From positions 10,057,203-10,121,202 of the forward strand of contig NZ_JAGINW010000001.1 of NCBI RefSeq assembly GCF_017876405.1: a stretch of DNA of 64,000 nt. The letters run 5' to 3'. Shown piece after piece: positions 9,562 through 18,657 of this stretch. This DNA is from Kibdelosporangium banguiense (GTDB lineage: Bacteria; Actinomycetota; Actinomycetes; Mycobacteriales; Pseudonocardiaceae). The position numbers and the translations under genes were made by a program. Numbering within the stretch: the stretch's first letter is position 1; the number at the start of each line of letters is the position of its first letter. A model generated the notes under the pieces. That model did not search any database. It was not told where the DNA came from and worked only from the letters and a program-made list of their open reading frames with translations.

Positions 9562-10362
9562 ATGACGACCCGCACCGCACCGGCCATCCAACCGGTCCCC
9601 CAGCAACGTCAACTTCGTCGGCCACGGATCGCCGTGGGCACCGACGGAACACTCTGGGGCGACGCGGCCTTGGACTGGGCCCTACGGCACGCGGGACCGC
9701 TCAACGCCCAGGTGCGCGTGTTCGCCGCAGAATCCTCCGACGACCAGGCCATCGCCCGCAGACTCAGCGCCTACCGGTGGCTGTTCACCTCAGTCAGCGT
9801 CTCCCCTGAGCCACCAGTACAGACCCTGGTGGCCGCAAGCAAGGATCACGACCTGCTGGTCCTCGGCTACCGAGGCCGCCAGCACGGCCCGTTCGGCCTC
9901 GGCCGCTCCGTCGTGCCCATCGTGACCGCGGCCCGCTGTGACACTGTCGTCGTCCGCGGCCAGACCCGGGCCGTGCAAGGCGAGCACCGCTGGATCACCG
10001 CCGCCATCAGCGGCCAGGACGACACACTGGTCGTGCGGCGCGCGGTCCAGTTCGCCATCCGGTCCCGCAGCAGACTGCGTCTTCTGCACGCCGCGCCACT
10101 ACCAGGCGCCCCCGCCGTACCGGCAGTTGTCGCCCCCGCCAGCATTCTCGAACACGCCCACGACCTCGTGCACGAACTCGCCCCTGACCTGACTCCCAGC
10201 CTCCGCCTGGTCCGCAGCCAGCCCCACGAGGCCGTCCGCACCTGCGACCGCACCGACCTGCTCGTCATCGGCTCAGGCAACCAGCCCGGCAAACTCTCAG
10301 TCATCACCTCGACCGCGCTGCACATGGCCACATGCCCAGTCCTCGTGGTGAAACCGCAGTAG
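9562..10362 (+). CDS. Tandem universal stress protein
   Basis: This 266-residue protein has two UspA-like domains (about 20-130 and 140-266). The start at 9562 follows GGAGGA by 4 bases; the longer upstream frame is rejected. The first domain has IAVGTDGTLWGDAALDWA and a GYRGRQHGPFGLGRS nucleotide-loop variant. The second ends in GSGNQPGKLSVITSTALHMA with a poorly conserved glycine loop, so it may not bind ATP. It is divergent from the phosphoketolase operon across a 183-base region holding the DosR-like box. Confidence 0.85.
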   Translation: MTTRTAPAIQPVPQQRQLRRPRIAVGTDGTLWGDAALDWALRHAGPLNAQVRVFAAESSDDQAIARRLSAYRWLFTSVSVSPEPPVQTLVAASKDHDLLVLGYRGRQHGPFGLGRSVVPIVTAARCDTVVVRGQTRAVQGEHRWITAAISGQDDTLVVRRAVQFAIRSRSRLRLLHAAPLPGAPAVPAVVAPASILEHAHDLVHELAPDLTPSLRLVRSQPHEAVRTCDRTDLLVIGSGNQPGKLSVITSTALHMATCPVLVVKPQ

Positions 10363-10855
10363 GCTCGAGTCAGATGTCCCTGCGGAGGAGGATTCAAGGC
10401 ACCACCCGGTGCGGCAGGACGACAACACATTGCATGCGGATCAATGCCCGCTCATGGCAGATGACCGTCGGCTCCAGTAGTTGCCGGCCCTGAGTCCGGC
10501 GGAACGTCACCACGAGTGGCCGGTCTCAGTTGGACGCCACGCACCCGATAGATCTCTTTTGCGATCTTCGGCAGATCCTCGGTACTGGCGCGCATAACGA
10601 TCACACGGGCGGTGAGGTGTCGGCAAACAGCAGCGCACGACAGCTACAGTAGTCGCCAAGCTCGTCGTGCCAGCGCAACCACAGCAGGGATATTGGCAAG
10701 GTCGTCACGTACCACGGCGACGTCGGCGCGCCGCGTCGGCATCGTTCGGCGGTCGCGCCACTGTCGGCCGGGCCGGCCAGAGTCCCGCCCTGCCGATGGC
10801 GGCATACGAGTGGGCAGCAGGGCGGGATCCGTGGCCGATCTTCTCGGCGTCTCGG
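10363..10855. other. 493-base gap with decayed coding remnants
   Basis: No intact gene is seen. On the minus strand one in-frame stretch (about 10468-10610) reads ARVIVMRASTEDLPKIAKEI and vaguely resembles an Lrp/AsnC effector domain; this is weak. A better remnant is listed separately at 10647-10727. No convincing promoter for a neighbour was found here. Confidence 0.5.
10647..10727 (-). pseudogene. Fragment resembling the C-terminal part of a metal P-type ATPase
   Basis: A 27-residue stretch (ADVAVVRDDLANIPAVVALA then RRAWRLL, stop) matches the segment that follows the hinge domain in heavy-metal P-type ATPases, where 'ADV...DDL..IP..I.L.RR' is usual. Nothing upstream in the frame continues the family, so at most a scrap of a gene remains. 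It may be related to the ATPase remnant at 2978-4636. Confidence 0.3.
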
Positions 10856-11227
10856 TCAAACGATCAGGTCGGCTTCGATGCGCTTGAGGTGATGGCGTGC
10901 CAGCGCGAGGTTCGCCCGTTCCCGGTCCAGGATCACGTACAGGAACAGTGTCGAGTTGCCCCTGGCCGGTCGCAGCAGCCGGATCAGGTGATACTGCTGG
11001 TGCAGGGTGATCAGGATGTCCTCGATACCGTCGCCGAGCCCGAGGGCGGACATCACGCGCAGTTTCGACCGCACCACTTCGGTGTTGCCGGCCGCGGCGA
11101 CCTCCAGATCCAGCCAGTCACCACCGCCCATCCTGCCGAGCGACATCCCGCTCTCATGGTCGACCAGCGCGGCACCCACCGCACCGGCGATGGACATCGC
11201 CTCTTTCAGCGCCGTCTCGATATTCAT
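10856..11227 (-). CDS. Roadblock/LC7-like small protein
   Basis: This 123-residue protein begins MNIETALKEAMSIAGAVGAA. The predicted alternation of helix and strand (ALVDHESGMSLG, TLFLYVILDRERANLALARH) fits the roadblock/LC7 fold used in actinomycetes as small-GTPase regulators or multimerisation modules. The start at 11227 follows AAGGAGA. No G-domain partner is adjacent, so the role is unknown. It sits downstream of the broken pckA on the same strand with a 154-base gap. Confidence 0.7.
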   Translation of the reverse strand: MNIETALKEAMSIAGAVGAALVDHESGMSLGRMGGGDWLDLEVAAAGNTEVVRSKLRVMSALGLGDGIEDILITLHQQYHLIRLLRPARGNSTLFLYVILDRERANLALARHHLKRIEADLIV

Positions 11228-11381
11228 CGCGTGACTTTCTCCTTGTGTTCGTTCGGGCACGCACGGGATGGCGTGCCTGGCGACGTCCCCGGCCAGTTCG
11301 GGATGGGATCCGCTTTAGAGGAACATCAGCCGCTTCGTGACAGTCCCGGCCGCGTACGGGTCAGGACGGACGCGCAGGGCG

Positions 11382-12573
11382 TCACGGTGCTGGTGTCCTA
11401 TCGAGACGGTGGCGGAGCGCCGTCAGTTCGTCGTACAGCGCGGTGGGTAGTTTGTCGCCGATCGTGGTGAACCATTCCTCGATCAGCGGGATCTCGGCTC
11501 TCCATTCGTCGATGTCGACCTCGATCGCGGCCTCGACATCGTCCGGCGGGGCGGCCAGGCCCCCCATGTCGAGCGAGTTGACGTTGGGTACCCAGCCGAT
11601 CGGAGTCTCCACGGCGGGCGCGGTGCCCTCGATGCGTTCGATGGCCCACTTGAGCACGCGGGCGTTCTCGCTGAACCCAGGCCACAGCAACCGGCCGTCG
11701 GCGCCGCGGCGGAACCAGTTGACATAGAAGATCTTCGGCAGCTTCGCCCGCGTCGGCGTGCTTGCCGGTGTCGATCCAGTGCTGGAAGTAGTCCCCGGCG
11801 TGCCGCGGTGAGGTGAGCTTGAGGATCAGCATGTGTTCGGCCAGCCAGCCCTCCTGGCGGCCGATCACCGAGGCGATCCGCAACGAGTAGCACTTCTTGC
11901 CCAGCAACGCGTTTCCGCCGTAACCGGAGCCGTAGCTCCAGATCATCCGCTCCTCGGGGAACTGGCTGATGTACTTGGTCCGGTCACACGGCCACGACAC
12001 GTCTTTCTGCCCGGGTTTGAGTGGCGCGCCCACGGAATGCAGACAGCGCACAAACTCGGCGTCGTCACCAAACAGCGCGAGTGCCTTGCTGCCCATGCGG
12101 GTCATGATGTGCATCGAGGCGACCACGTACGCCGAGTCGGTGATCTCCACGCCCAGCATGGGTTTCTCCGCCGAGAGCGGGCCCATGGAGAACGGGATCA
12201 CATACATGGTCCGGCCGGCCATGCTTCCCCGGTAGTGCTCGGTCATGACGACCTTCATGTCGATCGGGTCCATCCAGTTGTTGGTCGGCCCCGCGTCGGC
12301 CTCATAGGTCGAGCAGATGAACGTGCGATCCTCGACCCGGGCGACATCACCGGGATCCGAGGCGCACCAGAACGAGTTGGGCTTCCGGGAAAGCCGCACG
12401 AACGTTCCCGCTTTGACCAGCTTGGTGGTCAAAGCACGCCACTCCTCGTCCGAGCCGTCGCACCACACCACCCGCTCCGGGGTGGTCAGCTCGGCGACCT
12501 TGCGCACCCACGCCAGCAGGGATTGGTGCGTGGTGGGTGTCTGGTCCACGCCGGGGATGGTGGTTGCGGTCAT
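11382..12573 (-). pseudogene. pckA: GTP-type phosphoenolpyruvate carboxykinase with large internal deletion and frameshift
   Basis: The first ~255 residues are a good GTP-PEPCK (WCDGSDEEW, YVIPFSMGP, SYGSGYGGNALLGKKC, EHMLILKLTSP). The frame then jumps at about 11805 straight to GDYFQHWIDTGKHADA near the C-terminus, losing about 200 residues that hold the kinase P-loop and nucleotide-binding motifs. A second lesion, one extra G in a GGG run near 11747, shifts the frame; the true C-terminus (AKLPKIFYVNWFRRGADG through DMGGLAAPP) continues in the next frame to a stop at about 11382. The normal length is ~606 residues. The product cannot be an active PEPCK unless the assembly is wrong. Confidence 0.88.
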
Positions 12574-12612
12574 CGTGGTCTCCTTGCCGGCCGCCCGGCG
12601 TTCATCGGCCGG

Positions 12613-13428
12613 TCAGCTCGAACGTGTGTCGTGGGAGTGGCGGGCTGGCTGGTGCAGAGTCCGGGTCGCGGCGTCGGCAACCTGGCGCGTGAGGGCACGG
12701 TCCGGACCTTGCGGTAACCGCTCGTCAGATGGGGTGGCCATCACCAGGGCAAGCGCGCAGGCGTGGTAAACCTCGACGTCCAGCCGTGCGTTCGGGACCT
12801 GCGTGAGCGCGCGAAGCAGGCCGGGCAACGCGAGCAGCACGGTGCGCGGGTCGTCGCGGGTGATCACGGCAGGTTCCACAAGCGTGCCGAATGCCTCGGT
12901 GATACCACCGAGCAGGTCGATCACGGCATCCGAACCGGCGGCGACGCGATGCAGCGGGAACGCGACGGCGTCGTCGCGGTTCCAGGTGGTGATATCGCCC
13001 ACCCCAGCGGTCACCAGCAGTGGGGACAGCATCGGCATGGTGTTCGCGCCTGCGATCACGACACGGCTGGACGTCAGTGGGCGGCCGGCGCGGGTGAGCG
13101 TGGTCAGCAGCGCGGCGATCAGGGCGATCGCTGCGGTGTTGTGGTCGGTGACCACTGGTGTCTCGCCCGCAGCCAGGCGCGCCACGTGGGCGTGTCCAGG
13201 TGCGACGTGCGGCAGAAAGACAGCACCGACGGTGGATGGGAGGCCGCCCAGCGTGGCATGCAACTGCCTCGGGGTACCGGCCTCGAACGGCATCACGACT
13301 GTCGGCAGACCGGCCACGTCGCGGATCAGCGCGGAGTACTCGTGCAGCAACGGTTCTATCGGTGTGTCCTGGTCGGCCAGGGCGCTGCCGTCGCTGACCA
13401 CTGCGACCGTGCGATTGCTCGATGTCAC
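12613..13428 (-). CDS. Malic-enzyme-like protein lacking key catalytic motifs
   Basis: This 271-residue protein aligns by eye with NAD-malic enzymes. VAVVSDGSALADQD sits where VTDGTAVLGLGD is expected, TPVVTDHNTAAIALIAALL where PVFHDDQHGTAIVVLAALL is expected, and RVVIAGANTMPMLSPLL where RVVVNGAGAAG is expected. The Asp-Asp metal motif, the catalytic lysine region and the glycine-rich dinucleotide loop are therefore altered. It may be a pseudoenzyme or sensor. Its ATG overlaps the upstream ArsR stop (13425-13428). The assignment rests on pattern matching only. Confidence 0.6.
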   Translation of the reverse strand: MTSSNRTVAVVSDGSALADQDTPIEPLLHEYSALIRDVAGLPTVVMPFEAGTPRQLHATLGGLPSTVGAVFLPHVAPGHAHVARLAAGETPVVTDHNTAAIALIAALLTTLTRAGRPLTSSRVVIAGANTMPMLSPLLVTAGVGDITTWNRDDAVAFPLHRVAAGSDAVIDLLGGITEAFGTLVEPAVITRDDPRTVLLALPGLLRALTQVPNARLDVEVYHACALALVMATPSDERLPQGPDRALTRQVADAATRTLHQPARHSHDTRSS

Positions 13429-13760
13429 GAGGCCTGCTCCAGGCGCAGTTCCGCCAGTAGCTGTCCCTGCCCAAGCGTGACGTGGGTCAACACCTGGCGC
13501 GCAGCGTGGAGCAGTTCAGCCACCTCGGGCGTGCTGAGTGAGTACTCCACGGTGTTGCCGGCGCGGCGGGTGGCGACCAGTCCGGTGCCGCGCAGCACCG
13601 TGAGCTGTTGAGACAACCGGGCCCTTTCGATCGCGACCGCGTCCAGTAGTTGACGCACGGTTTTGGGGCCCTCGTCCAGCAGTTCCAGCACCCGAATGCG
13701 CACCGGGTGCGCCAACCCGCGAAACAACGCGGATTTCGCCTCACACAACGGCATGCCCAT
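13425..13760 (-). CDS. ArsR-family transcriptional regulator
   Basis: This 111-residue winged-helix protein has HPVRIRVLELLDEGPKTVRQLLD followed by the recognition helix ERARLSQQLTVLRGTGLV and the wing RRAGNTVEYSLS. No cysteine-rich metal site is evident. It resembles the Rv0081-like regulator at 21247-21603 (same LSQQL.VLR.AGLV core), suggesting duplication. It is co-transcribed with the malic-enzyme-like gene (4-base overlap) and lies after a small unknown gene. Control of this metabolic gene pair is inferred from position. Confidence 0.88.
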   Translation of the reverse strand: MGMPLCEAKSALFRGLAHPVRIRVLELLDEGPKTVRQLLDAVAIERARLSQQLTVLRGTGLVATRRAGNTVEYSLSTPEVAELLHAARQVLTHVTLGQGQLLAELRLEQAS

Positions 13761-13763
13761 GGG

Positions 13764-13970
13764 TCAGGCTCCGAGCATCGCGTCGTCCAGCATCGTGCGA
13801 TCCACCCAGTCGCCAGTGTCGATGCCGTGCTCGGCGGGCACGTCGAGCAGGTCGCGGATCCGGGCGCCGTGCAGGTGAACCTCGTAGTCGTGCCGCGCCT
13901 GCCGGGCCGCCGTCATCGCTTGCTTGGCGTCATCGACCTGACTGTGCAAGACCGCAGTGAACTCCTTCAT
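13764..13970 (-). CDS. Small hypothetical protein
   Basis: This 68-residue acidic, mostly helical protein begins MKEFTAVLHSQVDDAKQAM and ends MLDDAMLGA. The start at 13970 follows GGTGGGA by about 3 bases. I do not recognise a family. It lies 82 bases after the HycE-like gene and a few bases before the ArsR gene, so it is probably in the same transcript. Confidence 0.55.
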   Translation of the reverse strand: MKEFTAVLHSQVDDAKQAMTAARQARHDYEVHLHGARIRDLLDVPAEHGIDTGDWVDRTMLDDAMLGA

Positions 13971-14052
13971 CGTTCCCACCTTCTTCCGGCGGCCAGCAAC
14001 GTCCGACACAGCTACAGAATACAGCATCTGCGCAGTTAAAGAAATTCGCAAG

Positions 14053-15579
14053 TCATAGATCGTTGCCGGCGTAGGAGAGGTTGAAGCTCTTGTTGGTCAG
14101 CGGGAAGTCCGGGACGATCGTGTCGGCCAGCGCGACCGGCAGAGCCGGCCAGTTGAAGAAGCTCGGGTCGACGATCTTCACCCGGGCCAGCGTGCCGTCG
14201 CAGGCGAGTTCGACTCGGTGCACGATCGTGCCTCGCCACCCCTCGACGATGCCCACCCCGGACCGGCCGGATCGGGGTTCGACCGGTGTGATCGGCGTGG
14301 TTGCCGGCTGTTGACGCACGGTATGCACGAGACTGGTGATCAGCCCGATCGAATAGGTGATCTCCTCGGCGCGAACCAGGAACCGGGACAACACGTCGCC
14401 ATCGGTATGGGTGTGCTCGGTGCGGCGGAACACCTCGTGCAGGAACGGGTGGTCGTGGCGGGCGTCGGTGGTCAGGCCGCTGGCGCGGGCGACGTAGCCG
14501 AGGGTGCCGAGATCGGTGGCCTGTTCACGAGTGAGCACGGCAGTGCCCGCGAATCGGTCGGCCACGACGGTGTTGCCGAGTGCGAGGGCGGCGATTTCGG
14601 CGATGTCCTCGCCGATCACCGCCAGGCGGACGGGGTCAGGCAGGGCAGTGACGGTCGCGCCGCCGGGATGGATGGCACCGCGGAGCAACCGGTGGCCGGT
14701 CACCTCGTCGTTGATCCGCAACAGTTGTTCGCGAACGCGTTGCGCGTGGGTGTTGAGGATGCCATGGCCGACGTCGTTGCACAGGGCGCCAATGTCGGTG
14801 ATGTGGTTGTAGAGCCGTTCGAGCTCCAGCAGGATCGCGCGAATCCGCTGGGTGTGCGCGGGCACCGGATACTGCCAGGCGTCTTCGATCGCCTGGCAGA
14901 AGGCGAGGGCGTGCCCGACGGTGGTGTCACCGCTGACCCGTTCGGCGAGCTCGATCGCCTGTCGCGGGCGCCGGCCCTGGAACAGTTTCTCGATTCCTCT
15001 GTGGACGAACCAGAGCCGGGCCTTGAGGTTGAGGATGGTCTCGCCGACCACCGAGAACCGGAAATGGCCCGGACCGATCATCCCGGCGTGCACTGGGCCG
15101 ACCGGGATCTCGTACACACCAGGACCTTCGACCGTCCGAAACGGATACGGTCCGTCGACGTCGCCGAACTGGGGCGGTTCGCCCGCGTCGGCGAGCATCG
15201 GATGCCAGCCTCGCGGCCAGTGGAAGTGCCGGACCAGGCGCTGGGGCAGCGGGTGATCGGCAGGCACGATGCCGAACAGGTCCCGCATCTCCCGCTCGAA
15301 GCGCCCGGCGGCGAAGGACAAGCCGGCCAGGCTCGGCACGCGCGGGGCTGCACGGTCGAGCGGGACGTGCACGTCGACGCGTCGGTCCGGCTGGGCGGCG
15401 GTGAACAGGTACACCGCGCGAAGCCGGTCGCCGTCGTCGTGACCGGCGACCAATGCGACCCGATATCCATTGTCCAGCAAGGAACGCGCGTGCTCGGCCA
15501 GTTCGTCGGGAGCAACGGTCAGTGTGGTGCGGTGCTCGCCGACCGGCTCACCGAGAGCGGACGTGTTCGGAGTACTCAT
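14053..15579 (-). CDS. hycE: HycE/NuoCD-like large subunit without NiFe ligands (Rv0087-like)
   Basis: This 508-residue protein fuses a NuoC-like domain (~1-125) with a NuoD/HycE-like domain (~150-508). Motifs include FEREMRDLFGI, GPVHAGMIGPGHF and RGIEKLFQG. In true NiFe hydrogenases the N-terminal CxxC follows this region; here the site reads RVSGDTTVGHALAF (214-227). The C-terminal DPCxxC site reads DPSFFNW (471-477). Both cysteine pairs are missing, so hydrogen chemistry is not expected. Lack of these ligands is known for energy-converting-hydrogenase-related (Ehr) complexes. Its ATG overlaps the previous stop (15576-15579). Confidence 0.92.
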   Translation of the reverse strand: MSTPNTSALGEPVGEHRTTLTVAPDELAEHARSLLDNGYRVALVAGHDDGDRLRAVYLFTAAQPDRRVDVHVPLDRAAPRVPSLAGLSFAAGRFEREMRDLFGIVPADHPLPQRLVRHFHWPRGWHPMLADAGEPPQFGDVDGPYPFRTVEGPGVYEIPVGPVHAGMIGPGHFRFSVVGETILNLKARLWFVHRGIEKLFQGRRPRQAIELAERVSGDTTVGHALAFCQAIEDAWQYPVPAHTQRIRAILLELERLYNHITDIGALCNDVGHGILNTHAQRVREQLLRINDEVTGHRLLRGAIHPGGATVTALPDPVRLAVIGEDIAEIAALALGNTVVADRFAGTAVLTREQATDLGTLGYVARASGLTTDARHDHPFLHEVFRRTEHTHTDGDVLSRFLVRAEEITYSIGLITSLVHTVRQQPATTPITPVEPRSGRSGVGIVEGWRGTIVHRVELACDGTLARVKIVDPSFFNWPALPVALADTIVPDFPLTNKSFNLSYAGNDL

Positions 15580-17036
15580 CGGGCCCCCACCAGGGTTTCA
15601 GCGGCCAAGTGCAGCAATGTGGTCAGCGGTCCCGCGGTGACGCCCAGGACCGCGCACGCGACCAGTCCGCCGAGCAGAGCGAGCGAGGTGGGTATCGGCA
15701 GCTGGCGTGTCCCGGTGGCCGTTCCCGGGCCGTCCGGGGCGGCGCCGAGCAGCATCCGGCTGGTGTGGGTCACCAGAGCCGCGGCGATGATCAGCACCAG
15801 AACGAGCGCGATCGCGGTGAGCCAGCCCAGTCCGGCCGTGAATCCGGCGCGGAACAAGCCCAGTTCGCTGGCGAACAGGCTGAACGGGGGCAAGCCGATC
15901 AGCGCCAGGACTCCCAGCCCAACGGCCCCGGCCAGTGCGGGATGGTGGGTGGCCAGCCCGCGCACGCCGCCGATCCGGCTGGAGCCGGTCACCTGCAGGA
16001 TCCGCCCGGCCCCCAGGAACAGCACGCCCTTGGCCAGACCATGGCCGAGGATGTGCAACAGCACCGCGGTCAGCGCGAGCGGGCTGCCGAACGCGGTACC
16101 GAGAGCGACCAGGCCAAGATGCTCGATGCTGGAATAGGCCAGCATCCGCTTGTAGTCCCGTTGCGCCACCAGCAGGGACGCCGCGAGCACCAACGAAGCG
16201 ACGGCCATCACCGCCAGCAGCATGCGGGTGAACCCGGTACCGAGCGCGGCGTCGGCGATCACTTTGACCCGCAGGATCGCGTAGAACGCGACGGACAACA
16301 GCACGCCAGACATCAGTGCGGACACCGGTGCGGGGGCCTGGCTGTGGGCGTCGGGCAGCCAGGCGTGCAGCGGTGCCAGCCCGGCCTTGGTGCCGAACCC
16401 GAGAACCAGCAACAGCACCGCGATTCGGGTGACCCCAGGGTCGAGATTGGACGCGTTGGCCGCCAACGCGTCCAAGTCCAGTCCGGACGTACCAGGAGCG
16501 CGAGAAGAGGCGAAGTTCAGCACGATCGTGCCCAGCAGAGCCAGCGCGATACCGGCCGAGCAGATCACCACGTACTTCCACGCCGCCTCGACAGCCGAGC
16601 GTGTCCGGCGTTGCCCGACAAGGAATGCCGTCACGATGGTGGTGGCCTCGATCGCCACCCACAACACGCCCAGGTTCGCGGCGAGCACCGCCAACGCCAT
16701 CGCGGCCAGGAACAGCTGAACCAGGACACTGTGCCGGGTAGCGGTGCGTACGGTGGCCCGGCCTGCCGTGATTTCGGCGGTGAAGTAGGCCGGAGTCGCC
16801 ACAGTGGCCAGCAGTGCCACCGCACCGATCACCACGAGCATGTACGCCGAAAGCGCATCCACCCGCAGCAACCCCGCCACGCCGGTATGTGGTTCGGAGC
16901 CGGCGAGGACGATCGCGGATGCGAGCACGGCGGCGGCACTCACAGCACTGACCCAGGCGGTGACTCGATGCCAGCCGAATGTGGCGAAGGTGAGAGCGCC
17001 AATGACCGGCACCACGAGCGGGAGAAGAACAGTCAT
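15576..17036 (-). CDS. hycQ: HyfF/NuoN-type antiporter-like membrane subunit (Rv0086-like)
   Basis: This 486-residue protein has ~14 predicted transmembrane helices. Hallmarks of the proton-pumping antiporter-like subunits are present: a GFGTKAGLAPLHAWLPDAHS segment near residue 230, the following PVSALMSGVLL helix, and YSSIEHLGLV. It would form part of the membrane arm of the complex encoded by 14053-21142. The start codon overlaps the stop of the HyfE-like gene by one base (TGATG at 17034-17038), and its own stop overlaps the next start. Confidence 0.92.
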   Translation of the reverse strand: MTVLLPLVVPVIGALTFATFGWHRVTAWVSAVSAAAVLASAIVLAGSEPHTGVAGLLRVDALSAYMLVVIGAVALLATVATPAYFTAEITAGRATVRTATRHSVLVQLFLAAMALAVLAANLGVLWVAIEATTIVTAFLVGQRRTRSAVEAAWKYVVICSAGIALALLGTIVLNFASSRAPGTSGLDLDALAANASNLDPGVTRIAVLLLVLGFGTKAGLAPLHAWLPDAHSQAPAPVSALMSGVLLSVAFYAILRVKVIADAALGTGFTRMLLAVMAVASLVLAASLLVAQRDYKRMLAYSSIEHLGLVALGTAFGSPLALTAVLLHILGHGLAKGVLFLGAGRILQVTGSSRIGGVRGLATHHPALAGAVGLGVLALIGLPPFSLFASELGLFRAGFTAGLGWLTAIALVLVLIIAAALVTHTSRMLLGAAPDGPGTATGTRQLPIPTSLALLGGLVACAVLGVTAGPLTTLLHLAAETLVGAR

Positions 17037-17701
17037 CAGTCGCGCAGCTCCCGCAGCTCATCGAGGTCCGTATCGCCGAAGGTCTCCCGCATCCGGGTGG
17101 TGAGGATCTGCAACACCAGCACCGCCAGCAGTACGTCCAGCGAGACGCCTAGCTCGACGATGAGTCCGACCTCTGCGGTGGTGAGAAACCCGACCGCGGT
17201 GATCCCGTTGTCCATCAACAGAAAACCGACCAGCTGCGACAGCGCGCGGCGCCGGGTGACCAGCACGAAGAACCCGATCAACACGACAGTCATCCCGACC
17301 GGGATCGCCTGTGTCGCCGCGGATGGCGCGAGCTGCACCAACGGCTGGGACACCGCGTACGCCAGCAACGTCAGCACCGCGGCAGCCAGCAACGACGCGG
17401 CCACGTTCACCAACGGCCGGGTCTCCCGCCGAGCCTCACCAGCGCTGGCCAATGCCCGCCAGAGCAGATGCGGCAGCACCCCAGCGCGCAACACCAGTAC
17501 ACCGGCCGCCACAGCCCACAGTTCAGCGGAGTTCTCGTGCGCGGCAAGGACACCGACCAACATTGCGAGTGCCAGGCCTTGCAGCGCGAACACTCGGATG
17601 ATCACAGCGAGCTCGCGGCGCCACAGCACCAGCACAGAGGTCAGCAACAGGCCGCCGCACGCCAGGTCCAGCAACTGCACGTAAAGGCCCTCGTCCACCA
17701 C
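17036..17701 (-). CDS. hycP: HyfE-like membrane subunit (Rv0085-like)
   Basis: This 221-residue protein has about six predicted helices, including the GFLLMDNGITAVGFLTTAEV segment shared by HyfE-type subunits (NuoK-related). The start is a GTG at 17701 or, better spaced from AAGGGA, the adjacent GTG at 17698. It lies 8 bases after the HyfC-like gene. The acidic C-terminus (DTDLDELRELRD) is cytoplasmic. Function as a membrane-arm subunit follows from the family and the conserved order. Confidence 0.88.
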   Translation of the reverse strand: MVDEGLYVQLLDLACGGLLLTSVLVLWRRELAVIIRVFALQGLALAMLVGVLAAHENSAELWAVAAGVLVLRAGVLPHLLWRALASAGEARRETRPLVNVAASLLAAAVLTLLAYAVSQPLVQLAPSAATQAIPVGMTVVLIGFFVLVTRRRALSQLVGFLLMDNGITAVGFLTTAEVGLIVELGVSLDVLLAVLVLQILTTRMRETFGDTDLDELRELRD

Positions 17702-17709
17702 GATTCCCT

Positions 17710-18657
17710 TCAGGCCAGGAAGAACGAGGCCGCCACGGACAGCAGCGCGAGCAGGAACGACCCGGCCAGCAGCTCCGGCACACGGAACAGCCGCAGCTTG
17801 GCCAGGAACACCTCACCCGCGGCGAGCACCACGCCGAACACGCCGACCTTGATCACCAACGCCAGCACCCCGGCCACGACCGCGAGCGGAGCAGCCGACG
17901 TCGCGATCCCCCACGGCAGGAACAAGTTCGCCAGCAGGCCGAGGAACACCGACAGCCGCATCGCCGAGGCCAGCTCCACCAGAGCCAGGTCCGGACCTGC
18001 GTACTCGAGCACCATCGCCTCGTGCACCATCGTCAGTTCCAGGTGCGTCGAGGGGTTGTCCACCGGCAGCCGCCCGGTCTCCGCGATGATCACCACGATC
18101 AGCGCGACCGCGGCCAGCAGGCTGACCGGGGAGATCACCCGTGCCGGATCGTCCAATGTGGAGGATACGATCTCGCCGAGGTTGGTCGACCCGACCCGGA
18201 CCGACAGCGCGAAGATCGCTACCAGCAGGGTCGGCTCGACCAGCGCGAGAATCGTGACTTCCCGGCTGGATCCCATGCCGCCGAACGCGGTCCCGGTATC
18301 CAGCCCGGCCAGCGCCAGCGCCACCGCGCCCAACGCCAGCAGCGCGACCACGGCGAACAGGTCTGCGACCGGATCGATCGCCGAGGCAGTGGTCACGAAC
18401 GGCGCCACCACAGTGACCACCAGCGTGGTGGCCACCAGCACCAGCGGCGCGACGCGGAACACCTCGCTGGTCCCGCGTGGAGCGATGCGCTCCTTGCCGA
18501 ACAGCTTGCGCAGATCCCGCCACGGCTGCCAGATACCTGCGCCCGCACGGCCTTCGAGCCTGGCGCGGACCTGCCGCATCACCCCAACGAGAAGCGGTGC
18601 CCCGGCCACAATGACCACCGGTTGCACGATCCCGCCGACAATTCCCAGCGTGCTCAC
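17710..18657 (-). CDS. hycD: HycD/HyfC/NuoH-type membrane subunit (Rv0084-like)
   Basis: This 315-residue protein has eight predicted helices and the NuoH-family loop ETGRLPVDNPSTHLELTMVH, which lines the quinone or proton-entry region. The GTG at 18657 is the start: it overlaps the HyfB stop (GTGA, 18654-18657), and the longer frame upstream lies entirely inside HyfB. It connects the peripheral NuoB/NuoCD-like pair to the pumping subunits. Confidence 0.92.
   Translation of the reverse strand: MSTLGIVGGIVQPVVIVAGAPLLVGVMRQVRARLEGRAGAGIWQPWRDLRKLFGKERIAPRGTSEVFRVAPLVLVATTLVVTVVAPFVTTASAIDPVADLFAVVALLALGAVALALAGLDTGTAFGGMGSSREVTILALVEPTLLVAIFALSVRVGSTNLGEIVSSTLDDPARVISPVSLLAAVALIVVIIAETGRLPVDNPSTHLELTMVHEAMVLEYAGPDLALVELASAMRLSVFLGLLANLFLPWGIATSAAPLAVVAGVLALVIKVGVFGVVLAAGEVFLAKLRLFRVPELLAGSFLLALLSVAASFFLA

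Noticed and set aside
11398..12573. Reading pckA as an intact 391-residue enzyme
   Set aside because: The central nucleotide-binding region is absent and the last ~80 residues are out of frame compared with PEPCK.
14053..15579. Active NiFe hydrogenase (formate hydrogenlyase)
   Set aside because: Both CxxC ligand pairs are replaced, and no formate dehydrogenase or maturation genes are present.
14218..17684. Long plus-strand open frames (14218-16137 and 15453-17684)
   Set aside because: They are antisense to the HycE- and HyfF-like genes and rich in Arg, Gly and Gln repeats; in this GC-rich DNA such shadow frames are expected.
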